Positions 10,627 to 19,929 of a stretch of DNA of 64,000 bases are shown here, one piece after another. The translations under genes and the position numbers were made by a program. Source of the stretch: Kitagawia praeruptora (Eukaryota; Streptophyta; Magnoliopsida; Apiales; Apiaceae); contig CM075344.1 in the NCBI GenBank assembly GCA_037693485.1, forward strand, positions 73,031,501 to 73,095,500. The letters run 5' to 3'. The number at the start of each line of letters is the position of its first letter. The first letter of the stretch is position 1. The notes under the pieces were generated by a model, which saw nothing but the letters and a program-made list of their open reading frames with translations, was not told the origin of the DNA and ran no database searches.

Positions 10627-11655
10627 TTATGAAAAATTAAACATACCTAGTTCACCTACCAACCTTGTGAATGAGGATTCATCAAGAGGCTTGGTGAAGA
10701 TATCTGCAAGCTGCATTTCACTTGGCACAAAGTGCATTTCTACTATACCATTCATCACATGCTCTCTAATGAAGTGGTATTTGATGTCAATATGCTTGGT
10801 TCTCGAATGTTGCACTGGATTCTCTGTGATGGCAATAGCACTAGTGTTGTCACAGAAAATTGGAATCTTCTCAATTTTTAGACCATAGTCAATAAGTTGA
10901 TTTTTCATCCAAAGAATCTGTGCACAACAACTTCCAGCAGCAATGTACTCAGCTTCAGCTGTAGAAGTGGAGACTGAGTTCTGTTTCTTACTGAACCATG
11001 ACACAAGCCTGTTCCCTAGAAATTGACAGGAGCCTGTAGTACTTTTCCTATCAATTCTGCAACCTGCATAGTCTGCATCTGAATAGCCAATTAGATCAAA
11101 ACCAGAATCTCTTGGGTACCAAATGCCAAGGTTTGGTGTTCCCTTGAGATACCTAAAAATTCTCTTAATAGCAATTAAGTGAGACTCTCTAGGGTCAGCT
11201 TGAAATCTAGCACAAAGACAAGTGGAAAACATTATATCAGGTCTACTAGCTGTTAGATATAGAAGTGAGCCTACCATGCCTCTATAGCTTGAGATGTCCA
11301 CGGATTTTTCCTTAGTATTCAACTCAAGCTTAGTTGCAGTGGCCATAGGTGTTTTTGCAGAGGCACAATCCATTAAGTCAAATTTCTTTAAGAGATCATA
11401 AATATATTTTGTTTGACTTATGAAAATTCCCTCATTAACTTGCTTTACTTGTAAACCAAGAAAGTAAGTTAATTCACCCATCATGCTCATTTCATACCTA
11501 CTTTGCATAAGTTTGGCAAACCTTTTGCAAAGCTTCTCATCTGTAGACCCAAAAATAATATCATCAACATAGATTTGAACAAGTATTGAAGAACCATTGA
11601 CATTTCTATGAAATAAGGTTTTATCTACTGTACCTCTAGTGAAGTGATTCTCCAA
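10627..11655 (-). pseudogene. Copia B reverse transcriptase C-terminus and RNase H
   Basis: The 342-residue frame starts just after a Trp-to-stop change and holds the polymerase motif YVDDIIFGSTD, ELTYFLGLQV, the connection region SRPDIMFSTCLCARFQ, RNase H residues around GYSDADYAGC and STAEAEYIAA, FCDNTSAI, and the C-terminal ADIFTKPL typical of copia RNase H. Length and motifs are normal for the family. It is separated from the N-terminal half by one TGA only, so it is part of a once continuous pol. Confidence 0.9.
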
Positions 11656-12357
11656 AAGAAATTGAGATAAAGTGTCATATCAGGCTCTTGGTGCTTGCTT
11701 CAAACCATAAAGTGCTTTCAAGAGAAGATATACATATTCTGGAAATTCTGGATCTTCAAAGCCAGGAGGTTGATGGACATATACCTCTTCTTCCAGTTCC
11801 CCATTTAGAAAGGCACTTTTGACATCCATCTGATAGACTTTGAAATTGGCATGTGCTGCATAGGCTAGGAAAATTCTAATTGCCTCAAGTCTTGCCACTG
11901 GAGCAAAAGTTTCATCAAAATCTATTCCTTCTTCTTGAGAATAGCCCTTTGCCCCTAATCTAGCTTTGTTCCTCACAATTATGCCATTTTCATCAGTCTT
12001 ATTCTTGAGAACCCATTTGGTACCTATGATACCTCTATCATCAGGTTTGGGCACAAGCTTCCATACTTTATTTCTCTCAAATTGGTTTAGCTCTTCTTGC
12101 ATTGCTAAGACCCAATCTGGATCTAGAAGGGCATCTTCCACTTTCTTAGGTTCCTCTTGAGACAGGAAACTACTGTATAGACATTCTTCTTGTGTGGCCC
12201 TCCTAGTTTGGACTCTTGAGTTTGAGTCACCAATGATTAACTCAAAAGGATGATCTCTGGTCCATTTTCTTGAAGGTGGAAGGTTTGATCTAGATGAGGT
12301 TGCTTCATCTGAGTGAACATGATCTTGTTGATTGGATATTGAGTTTTGACTTTGAGA

Positions 12358-12370
12358 AACTCCCCCTGAG
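12358..12370 (-). promoter_or_regulatory. Copia B candidate central polypurine tract
   Basis: Element-sense ACTCAGGGGGAGTTT in the linker, encoding NSGGV. Equivalent to copia A 820-832 and copia C 35274-35286. The function is inferred from position and purine content. Confidence 0.4.
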
Positions 12371-12404
12371 TTTGTTGTCCTTGCGGAATTATGAAGTTGA
12401 CTGT

Positions 12405-12530
12405 CAACAGATGCATCATTTTGTCTATCAACGGATGCTCCATTTTGCCTATCGACGGATACATGAGAATGCCTGTCAACGGATGCATCTGATGCTCTAG
12501 TATGACTGTCAACGGATGCTTCATTTCCAG
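12405..12530. repeat. CAACGGATG motif array in the copia B pol linker
   Basis: Five copies of TCAACGGATGC or one-base variants, all in one orientation and spaced 21-36 bp in frame. They produce a peptide repeat of the type SVDRQNDA. Confidence 0.85.
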
Positions 12531-12562
12531 TGTTAGCATCACTTCTAGTTGGACCAACAACT

Positions 12563-12937
12563 CTAGGTGAACTTCCCAAGTTCATGATCTTCATTTTCCT
12601 CATCATCATCAATGTACATTCTTCCTTCTACCTCATTTTCAAATCTCAACTTTTCATGGAAGCCTTCATCATTTAGACCTAGAATCTTTTGATCATCAAA
12701 CACAACATGTACAGATTCCATAACAATGTTGGTTCTTAGATTGTAGACTCTATAGGCTTTCCCTGCTGCATATCCAACAAAGATAGCTTCATCTGCCTTT
12801 GCTTCAAATTTGCCCAAGTTATCTCCATGATTTCTTAGCACAAAACACTTACATCCAAAGACATGAAGAAAAGCTAACGTTGGTTTCTTGTTGGTGAATA
12901 ACTGATAAGGAGTCATTCCTCTAGCTTGATTGACCAA
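12563..12937 (-). pseudogene. Copia B integrase C-terminal part
   Basis: Contains the conserved copia integrase C-terminal segment (TPYQLFTNKKPTLAFLHVFG, KCFVLRN, FVGYAAGKAYRVYN, ESVHVVFDD) and an acidic tail. It is separated from the integrase core by a single TAG near 12947 (a Gln codon in relatives) and runs into the RT-linker frame by a frameshift. Confidence 0.85.
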
Positions 12938-12946
12938 GGAAATATT

Positions 12947-14615
12947 CTAAGTGAAACAGGCAGTGTTGACAGCTTCAGCCCAGAAATATGTTGGCAATCT
13001 TGATTCACTTAGAATTATTCTAGCAGCTTCAATGAGAGTTCTATTTTTCCTTTCAACAACCCCATTTTGTTGAGGTGTTCTAGCAGCAGAAAACTCATGG
13101 ACAATTCCATTCTCTTCACAGAAAGTCTTCATTATGGAATTTTTGAATTCAGTGCCATTGTCACTCCTGATTCTTTGTACTTTTACTTCAGAACCATTGT
13201 TTACTAGTCTGAGATGATTGATGATGATTTCATTTGCACAATCTTTGGAGTGCAGAAAGAAGGTCCATGTAAACTTAGAAAAATCATCCACAATCACCAG
13301 ACAGTATTTCTTCTTTGAAATGGACATGACATTTACTGGACCAAATAAGTCCATATGCAGCAATTGAAGGGGCTTAACAATGGATGACTCTGTCTTGCTC
13401 TTGAAGGATGATTTCTTTTGCTTCCCTAATTGGCAGGCATCACACAATCCATCCTTGATGAACTCCAATTGAGGGATTCCTCTAGCAAGATCCTTTCTTA
13501 CCAAATCATTCATAACTTTAAAATTCAAATGAGACAGCTTTTTATGCCATAGCCAACTCTCATCCTTGCTTGCTTTGCTGAAGAGACAAGTAATGGATTC
13601 TGAGCATATTGAGTTGAAATCAGCTATGTAAACATTTCCTTTTCTAAAGCCTGTCAGAACCACATTGTTGTTTTTCTTGGTAGAAACAACACAGGCTTCT
13701 TTAGTGAACTTTACTTCATAGTCTTTGTCACAAATCTGACTGACACTCAGCAAATTGTGCTTCAAACCTTCAACTAAAGCCACTTCTTCAATGATGACAT
13801 TGTCCTTTGTAATCAAGCCATATCCCTTAGTATATCCTTTGCTGTCATCTCCAAAGGTAATTCTAGGGCCAGCTTCCTCCTTGAACTCTGTGAGCAGGGT
13901 TGAATCTCCTGTCATATGCCTAGAGCATCCACTGTCTAGGTACCATAGATTCCTCTTATTTCCCTGCACACATTCCAAAATACAAATCAAGTTGATTTTG
14001 GTACCCCAAGTTTCCTTGGGTCCTTTCTTGTTAGCCTTTGGTTTTACACTCTTAGCAATCTTCACTTTGGGTGTAGATGCTTGAGTGATAAGTTTTGACA
14101 GAGGCTCATTTGCATAAATATTTGATGCATGCATTTGTGGAAAATTGGCATACATATTATCCATGCTAGGAATGCTCCATGACATTTGTGGCATATTCAC
14201 AGATTGAAAATAGGGATTAGGCATATATGGCATGTTCACATATGGATTTGAAAAACTCGCATTCTGATACAAACCAGGCATACTTGGCATAGATTGAGGT
14301 ACATGAACAGGAGTCCTTTTAACAGACTTGCAATTAGAAGATAGGTGATTGACACTATTGCAATTACCACAAGTTTTCCTAGGAGCAAACTTGTCAGGAG
14401 AATAATTGTTTTTCTTGTTAATGCCTATCTTACCATTTCTGTTCTTTTTCTTTTTATCCTCAGTCTCTACCTTTTCATTAACTGACTTACCAACAGCCTT
14501 TTTGTTAAGTAAATCACCTGCCTTAGCCTTCTCACTTGATTTGGCTTGGCTACTTTCACCAGAAACAAAGTTCTTGGCTACTGGACCATACTGATTATTC
14601 AGTTTTTGAGTTCCT
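12947..14615 (-). pseudogene. Copia B gag C-terminus, protease and integrase core
   Basis: An open frame begins right after a frameshift near 14600 and continues to 12947. It holds a second gag knuckle (CGNCNSVNHLSSNC, about 14370-14330), a Met/Pro/Asn-rich stretch, the protease motif YLDSGCSRHMTGD (about 13950-13910), the integrase zinc-finger (WLWHKKLSHLNF), the core motifs HMDLFGPVNV, RSDNGTEFKN and TPQQNGVVERKNRTLIEAAR, and ends ACFT before TAG. Here gag and protease appear to lie in one frame, unlike copia C, where pol is in a shifted frame. Confidence 0.85.
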
Positions 14616-15894
14616 TCTTACTAACAGACTTTTTGCTAGTCGACGGATACCTCTCATCCGTTGATGGTTCATCTGTCAACGGATGATCACTATCCATTGA
14701 TTCACAAATAGTCTCTAGATCCTCAAGGCAAGGTTCTAGCTCCTTTTTCTTTTGAGTCCAGGTATCCCTCACAAATGATTCTATTCCCTGGACTTCTATT
14801 ATGTTTTGAGAAATATTCCTACAACTTTGAAATTTAACAATTATCCCTTGTTCTTTTTCAAGCTGGTTTCTTAAAATCAGTTCTCTTTTTAACACAGCTT
14901 CAAGTTCATTTTTAGCATTATTGCAATCAACTCTCATCTTCTCAAATTCTAGAAATTGAACTTCTAGAACTGAATTTCTATCACTTAAGAACTGATTAGT
15001 TTCTTTAATCCTATTATTCTCTTTAGTAAGTGATTTAAGAGTAACACTCAAGTGATATAGTTCAGTAGACATATCATTTATAACACTATTGCATTCCTCT
15101 TTGGTGAGCTCAGAGAGATTAGTAGAAAATACCTGATTGCTAGCTGAACTTGCTTCCTGCTCAGAATCAGCCATTAATGCAAGGTTGACAAACTCAGCAT
15201 CATCATCAGAATGATTTCCATCAGCAGCCCAGTCATACTCTTGGGTCATGAATGCCTTTCCTTTCTGTCTGAGAAGATCAAAATATTTCTTCTTGTAGTC
15301 AACAGTTTCAGTTAGCTTTCCCTTGTTCTCTGATCTAGGCTTCCTACATTCACTTATCATGTGACTAGCAATTCCACAATTGTAGCATTTAATTTTGGAC
15401 TTATCCACATAGTTGCTTGTAGAAAAATCCTTGTTAAATGGCTTGGCCACCCCAGAGTTTCTTCTGAATTTTAGCTTAGAGAATCTCCTAGATAGAAAGG
15501 CTAAATGCTCATCTATCTCATCCAATTCATCCTGCTGAAGGACACTCATTTCTTCAGACACCTTTTCCTTGCTTTTGCTTGATTCTGATCTACCTTCACA
15601 AACCTCCCTGTTTGGTGTAGATTTAGCAGCTTCAGTCCTCTTCTCCTCCTTCTGCTCCAAGTTGGCAACAAGTGCAACTAACCCACTTTTCTTTTGGGCC
15701 TTCTCAATTTCTTCATCCTGCTCCATTTCTAGTTCATATGTCTTTAAAGTTCCATAGAGCCTTTCAAGAGTAAATGACTTGTACTCTTGAGTGTTTCTTA
15801 GAGAAACAGTCATAGGCTTCCACTCTTTGGGCAGTGATCTCGGAAATTTGAGATTAGAATCTTTCACTTGGTAGATTCTTCCATACAGTTTCAA
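14599..15894 (-). pseudogene. Copia B gag, middle part
   Basis: Gag with zinc knuckle CYNCGIASHMISEC (about 15390-15350), a long heptad-rich coiled coil (about 15150-14800, YHLSVTLKSLTKENNRIKE) and a C-terminal stretch where three copies of the ATCCGTTGA motif (14641-14700) are translated as STDERYPSTS. A one-base shift near 14600 breaks it from the following block. Upstream it is separated from the N-terminal part by a single stop at 15910 where relatives have Gln. Confidence 0.85.
14641..14700. repeat. ATCCGTTGA motif cluster in copia B gag
   Basis: Four motif copies (GACGGATAC, CATCCGTTGATG, TCAACGGATG, TATCCATTGA) in 60 bp of gag coding sequence, in both orientations. Confidence 0.8.
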
Positions 15895-15909
15895 GCCATT
15901 CAGTAGCTT

Positions 15910-16407
15910 TTAAAATCTACTAAATGTATCATTCAATGTCTCTCCATTCTTGAAATGGAAGTGCTCATACTGTTGGATCAGTAGCTGCATCTTGTTTTCC
16001 CTTACCTGTTCTGTACCTTCACAAAGGGTTTGAACAATGTCCCATACTTCCTTGGCGGTAGTACAGTTGATAACATTGTCAACCATGTCTGTTTCTAAAC
16101 CATTAAACAAAATATTCATGGTCTTTTTATCTTTGTGGACTTCTGCAACATCCTCAGTACTCCACTCAGAAACAGGTTTTGGAATATAAGTGTCTGGTGC
16201 ATCTGCAGCAAGACCAACTCTTGAAGCAGCCTTCATCGGAACATGAGGACCCTTCTCAATGCAATCTACAAAGCCTACATCAATAGACATGAGATGTAGA
16301 CGCATTTTTACTTTCCAGTGAAAGTAATTTTCTCTATCAAGAACCGGTATCTTCACTCCATAATCCTTCTTAGACATGTTGGAAGTGTGTTGATCTTTAA
16401 ACTTCAA
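15910..16407 (-). pseudogene. Copia B gag N-terminus
   Basis: Starts at the ATG at 16407, close behind the primer binding site. Holds the copia Gag start (KIPVLDRENYFHWKVKMRLH) and the conserved NCTTAKEVWD and EGTEQVRENKMQLL segments of the UBN2-type capsid. It ends at a TAA that replaces a Gln codon; the same frame then continues as the next block. Confidence 0.88.
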
Positions 16408-16422
16408 ATATATTAGAAGCTT

Positions 16423-16434
16423 GCTCTGATACCA
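16423..16434 (-). promoter_or_regulatory. Copia B primer binding site
   Basis: TGGTATCAGAGC on the minus strand, complementary to the 3' end of plant initiator tRNA-Met and two bases from the LTR end, as in most plant LTR elements. Confidence 0.95.
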
Positions 16435-16436
16435 AT

Positions 16437-17420
16437 TGTTATTCCCAGATTACACACTTGTATAATTGTAGAAGGGGGGGTTGAATACAATTCTTGATAA
16501 TGATAAATTTCTGATAAAAACCACAGAAATCTATAAGGAAATAATTGCTGAATAGAAATGGTTCACAAACACATAAAAATCAGGTGGTTAAATGTACCAC
16601 CTGAGACTTTTATTTGAAGAAAACTCTGTGATACAAATGTACACAGCTTCTGTTTTTACAACTCTTTGCTTCTAAGGATATTCAAGAAACCCTAAGCAAA
16701 TAAGTCTGTTTTCTTAATCTCTAAAGAGTTGCTACACTTGGTTATATATCCCAAGTTTACAAGTACTACAGGAATAAGATAATATTAATCTAATTCAAGT
16801 TGACTTGCTACTCTACTCCAAATCCACATGTAGCCGAAAGGTTGTCCTTGTGAACAGATATGTCCCCTGCACCTTTCTTGTATGTATTGTGTAAATGGAA
16901 TGCTTCTTTCTTCTGTGTTTCCAAAGTATGGCTGCCATACTGCTTTTTATACCCACTATCAACCCATGTGATCTGTCAGTCAAACCTGTCCTTATCAACT
17001 GCTAATTCCCAGCTAGCATAGGATAAAGTGTTAATGATTATCCGTTGATGTTGTGCACAGTTTATCCGTTGATGGTAGTTTGAGCTGTATCCGTTGATAG
17101 AGTAGATTTGAGTTGTATCCGTTGATAGAGCCCTGTTCTCATCCGTTGATACACTTTCACTTAGACAAAATTACATAGCATAGCTTATTTACAATTGACT
17201 ACCCTATTCTGCCTATCCATTGATGGTCAACATGACTCTGAATAAAACACTATCAACTGATAAATAGAGATATTGCAGTATGCTACAAAACCTCATCCGT
17301 TGATGAGCTACCTGTCAACGAATAGAGTTATAAAGTCTTATCCGTTGACAGTTACAAAACTTGACTTATACAATTTTGCTTGAATGTTAAGTTATCATCA
17401 ACTACAACATATTCCTAACA
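16437..17420 (-). repeat. Copia B 5' LTR
   Basis: 984 bp, TG to CA. A TATAAAAAG box on the minus strand lies at 16951-16943, below the motif array 17040-17349 (about ten ATCCGTTGA copies), so the array lies just upstream of the promoter. The C-run hairpin is about 27 nt from the lower end. Confidence 0.97.
17040..17349. repeat. ATCCGTTGATG motif array in U3 of the copia B 5' LTR
   Basis: About ten irregularly spaced copies, mostly in one orientation, with variants ATCCATTGATG, TCAACTGATA and TCAACGAATA. Each contains CCGTTG, which fits the MYB core consensus CNGTTR, and its complement has AACGG, the core of MYB3R (MSA) sites. Confidence 0.85.
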
Positions 17421-17425
17421 GTACA
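17421..17425. repeat. Target site duplication of copia B, right copy (GTACA)
   Basis: Matches 4471-4475. The copia A gag resumes at once on the right side. Confidence 0.97.
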
Positions 17426-17758
17426 TGAAGCAATGTTTGCAAACATTGACATGTCCATGGAATCTATAATCAGCAACATGAGGTGACTGTTAAGGGCAAC
17501 CATGTCCTTTTCTGATTCCGTCCATTTGGATGGATCCTTAGCCACATAAGATCTTGGAATAGTAGTGGTTCCAACAGTCTTTTCAGGAATCTCCTGTTGG
17601 AGAACAAATGGACCATTCTTGAGAATCTCAGGATACAAATGATGAGATGCTTTGATGAACAACTGCATCTTTATCTTCCAGAGGTTGTAATTCTCTTTGT
17701 CAAACTTAGGGACTTTCACCGTTCCTATAGTCTTTGGTGTATTCGAACTCATGATCAT
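17421..17758 (-). pseudogene. Copia A gag, N-terminal part
   Basis: ATG at 17758 opens a gag frame (VKVPKFDKENYNLWKIKMQL) that runs to FANIASC and is cut there by copia B. It continues at 4475 with TTAKEMWD. The match of frames over the two TSD copies shows the gag was open when copia B landed. Confidence 0.92.
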
Positions 17759-17783
17759 TTTTCTGTTTTTGAATAAACAGCCC

Positions 17784-17795
17784 GCTCTGATACCA
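17784..17795 (-). promoter_or_regulatory. Copia A primer binding site
   Basis: TGGTATCAGAGC on the minus strand, two bases from the LTR start TGTTGAGTATGG. Confidence 0.95.
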
Positions 17796-17797
17796 CT

Positions 17798-17981
17798 TGT
17801 TGAGTATGGAATACAGTAAAAGAATACAGAGGGGGGGTGAATGGATTCTTGAACTTTTCTTGGTTGAGTCTATGTAGCAGATAAGTGTTTGTGTGTGCAA
17901 AGATGTAGGTGCGGATAAAGAACAACACAAGTCACAATATCACTTTAATCTAATGTATTATTAGATAAAGGTTGCTACAAT
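17798..17981 (-). repeat. Copia A 5' LTR, lower part (3' end of LTR in element sense)
   Basis: From TGTTGAGTATGG up to the LINE insertion. It holds the C-run hairpin 17820-17850: AAGAAT-A-CA paired to TG-G-ATTCTT with one mismatch around seven G. Confidence 0.9.
17967..17981. repeat. LINE target site duplication, left copy
   Basis: AAAGGTTGCTACAAT is repeated at 23676-23690 directly after the LINE A-tail. The A residues make the exact edge uncertain by about three bases. Confidence 0.93.
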
Positions 17982-18184
17982 AAAAAATAGCACTTTGTGA
18001 GACAGGGTCTGCGTTAATACAATGCTCCCTTTTACATTAACCGGAAACAACCACCTTTCCCATAGTTGACCTTCCATCTCATCTCCTTACTCCACTCCAG
18101 GCATCTCACGATTCTCGTTTTCTTAATCCCAACAAGCTTCTCTACCATCTAGCCTTTTCTGTAATCTCGATCTGTCACCTTAGG

Positions 18185-19927
18185 ATGGGTTCTCAGAATT
18201 CAGAGCACTCAGATTCCATGAACTCCGACGAATTCGTAGCTTTTATCCATCATAACCATGCAGCCTTGGCTCCTAATCATCACATCCAGCTGCAAATGGA
18301 AGCTGATACAGCATCTTTTGACACAAACATGGTCATGGGTGAACCTCTTTCACCAGGAGGACAAGCACGAATGAGAGAGCAAATTGATTTGATATTAAAC
18401 GATGGGTCTATTCAGCCCGCTACTGGTCCCTTACAGGAAGCTTCGACTAAATCATCTCACGGTGGTACAGTTGACAAAGTGTCCACACCTTCTGAAGTTA
18501 ACTCCTTGGGTCAAAATGATGCTGAGCCATTAAACATAGGTAAAATTCCTCATCCAAATGTTTCAAATACATCACAAAAAATTCATGATATCCCTAAGAA
18601 AACTATCTCCTGGAGCTCTATTGTCACAAAAAATACGATTGATTCGGTTCCCTGTGTAAATGAAAATGTTGAAGTTGATATTACCTATAATGAGGATGGA
18701 TCTGCTTCAATTCAATTTCCAAAAGAATATTTGGTTCGTGCTCAGAAACAATGGGAAACTAGCATAATTGGTCACTTTATAGGGGGAAATTTTGCCTTTA
18801 AATTTGTTAAAGAACAGGCTCAAAAATTATGGCAAAACAGAGGATTAACTGGTGTATATTACAGCTCCAAAGGCTATTATACATTCCGATTTGATACGAT
18901 GGAAACAAGAAATGCAGCTCTAAACTTGAACTCGGTCCAAATGGGTGGTAAAACGTTGTATTTGATGCCATGGATGGAGGGCTCGAAATTTAAACGAAAT
19001 GTGATAGACAAGGTTCCATGTTGGATTCGTCTTGTTGAGGTTCCATCTTCTCTTTGGTCAAAGGATAGCCTTTCTTCGATTGCTAGAGCTGTGGGAAAAC
19101 CTCTCAAATTTGATACGGCCACATCTCGATTTGAACCTCTTAAATATGCTAACGTTCAAGTGGAGTTAGCTTATTCAGCTCCTAGGCCAGACTATATATG
19201 GGTTAATGTCTTGAACCTAGATGGTGTTGAAGAGAAAGAAAAGATTGAAATTCAATATCCACAATTACCTTATTCTTGTAGTTTGTGTAAGGCATTTGGC
19301 CATTCTATTACTAGATGTATTAACAATCCAAACAGGGTAAACAAGAAGCCTAGAAGAGACACTGCCTCATCTTCGAATGTTACCAACAATGAAACGACTA
19401 TTCCTGATAAGGCGGAGTATTTGAAAAATATGGAGCTTGTTCCCTATGTGGTTGGTGAATTTTGTGGATGTAATGTTGTCATGGATGAGGATGAAATCCT
19501 GAACGAGCTTCAAATCGAATAAGACAGCTTAGAAGAATTCGACAGAAATCCTATAAGTCAAACAACAGGAAATGAAAGCACTATGGATGTAAACCCTGTG
19601 GTTGGAAATGTAATGCCAATTGCTACTGATAATGGTTTTGCAGCACTTGAAGGAACTACTGAAGACCATATTGAAGAACAGATCAGAGAACTTGCAGGTC
19701 TCTCTCCGGGACAAAAAAGAAAGAAGGATGTAACTCACACCAATAACCGACGTTCAGAGGTTATCACCCATTCTATAGTCATTGATCTTAATTCTCAGCA
19801 TGGCCATAGTATTCACAAACCCCCTAAGCCAAACAATAAGAAACTTATTGATGACGAGGGTTTCATAAAAGTCTCAAACAGGAAAAGCCCCAGGTTGGCA
19901 GGTGTGTCAACATCTCAACATTCTTAA
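18185..19927 (+). pseudogene. LINE ORF1 (nucleic-acid-binding protein, one in-frame stop)
   Basis: The frame 18185-19522 (445 aa) and 19583-19927 are in phase and separated by a TAA at 19520-19522. The first part has the plant LINE DUF4283-type domain (about residues 150-300) and a CX2CX4HX4C knuckle, CSLCKAFGHSITRC (about residue 375). The second part is a basic, polar tail ending KSPRLAGVSTSQHS. In plant L1 elements this protein binds element RNA. The stop codon overlaps the ORF2 start. Confidence 0.88.
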
Positions 19928-19929
19928 TG
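19925..19929 (+). promoter_or_regulatory. LINE ORF1-ORF2 stop/start overlap (TAATG)
   Basis: The TAA of ORF1 shares its last A with the ATG of ORF2. This arrangement fits coupled termination-reinitiation for ORF2 translation; that mechanism is an inference. Confidence 0.6.

Larger units (their letters stand above)
11680..12612 (-). pseudogene. Copia B integrase-RT linker and N-terminal reverse transcriptase
   Basis: The C-terminal 200 residues are copia reverse transcriptase: WKLVPKPDDRGIIGTKWV, KARLGAKGYSQEEGIDFDET, KVYQMDVKSAFLNG and GLKQAPRA before a TGA (11680) where Trp is expected. The N-terminal part is a Ser/Asp-rich linker containing five ASVDRQN-like units, which are the translated TCAACGGATGC motif. 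The frame meets the preceding integrase frame by a frameshift near 12590. Confidence 0.88.
4476..17420 (-). mobile_element. Copia B: complete 12.9-kb Sirevirus-like element with extra coding region
   Basis: Two 984-bp LTRs in direct orientation, the 5-bp TSD GTACA, a PBS TGGTATCAGAGC beside the upper LTR and a polypurine tract beside the lower LTR define a full element on the minus strand. Order in element sense: 5' LTR, gag, protease, integrase, reverse transcriptase, RNase H, about 0.5 kb spacer, a 4.5-kb extra coding block, polypurine tract, 3' LTR. By eye I count about seven substitutions between the LTRs (roughly 0.7 percent), so insertion is recent. Gag-pol and the extra block carry several single-base stops and frameshifts, so this copy would need help in trans. 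Confidence 0.95.
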
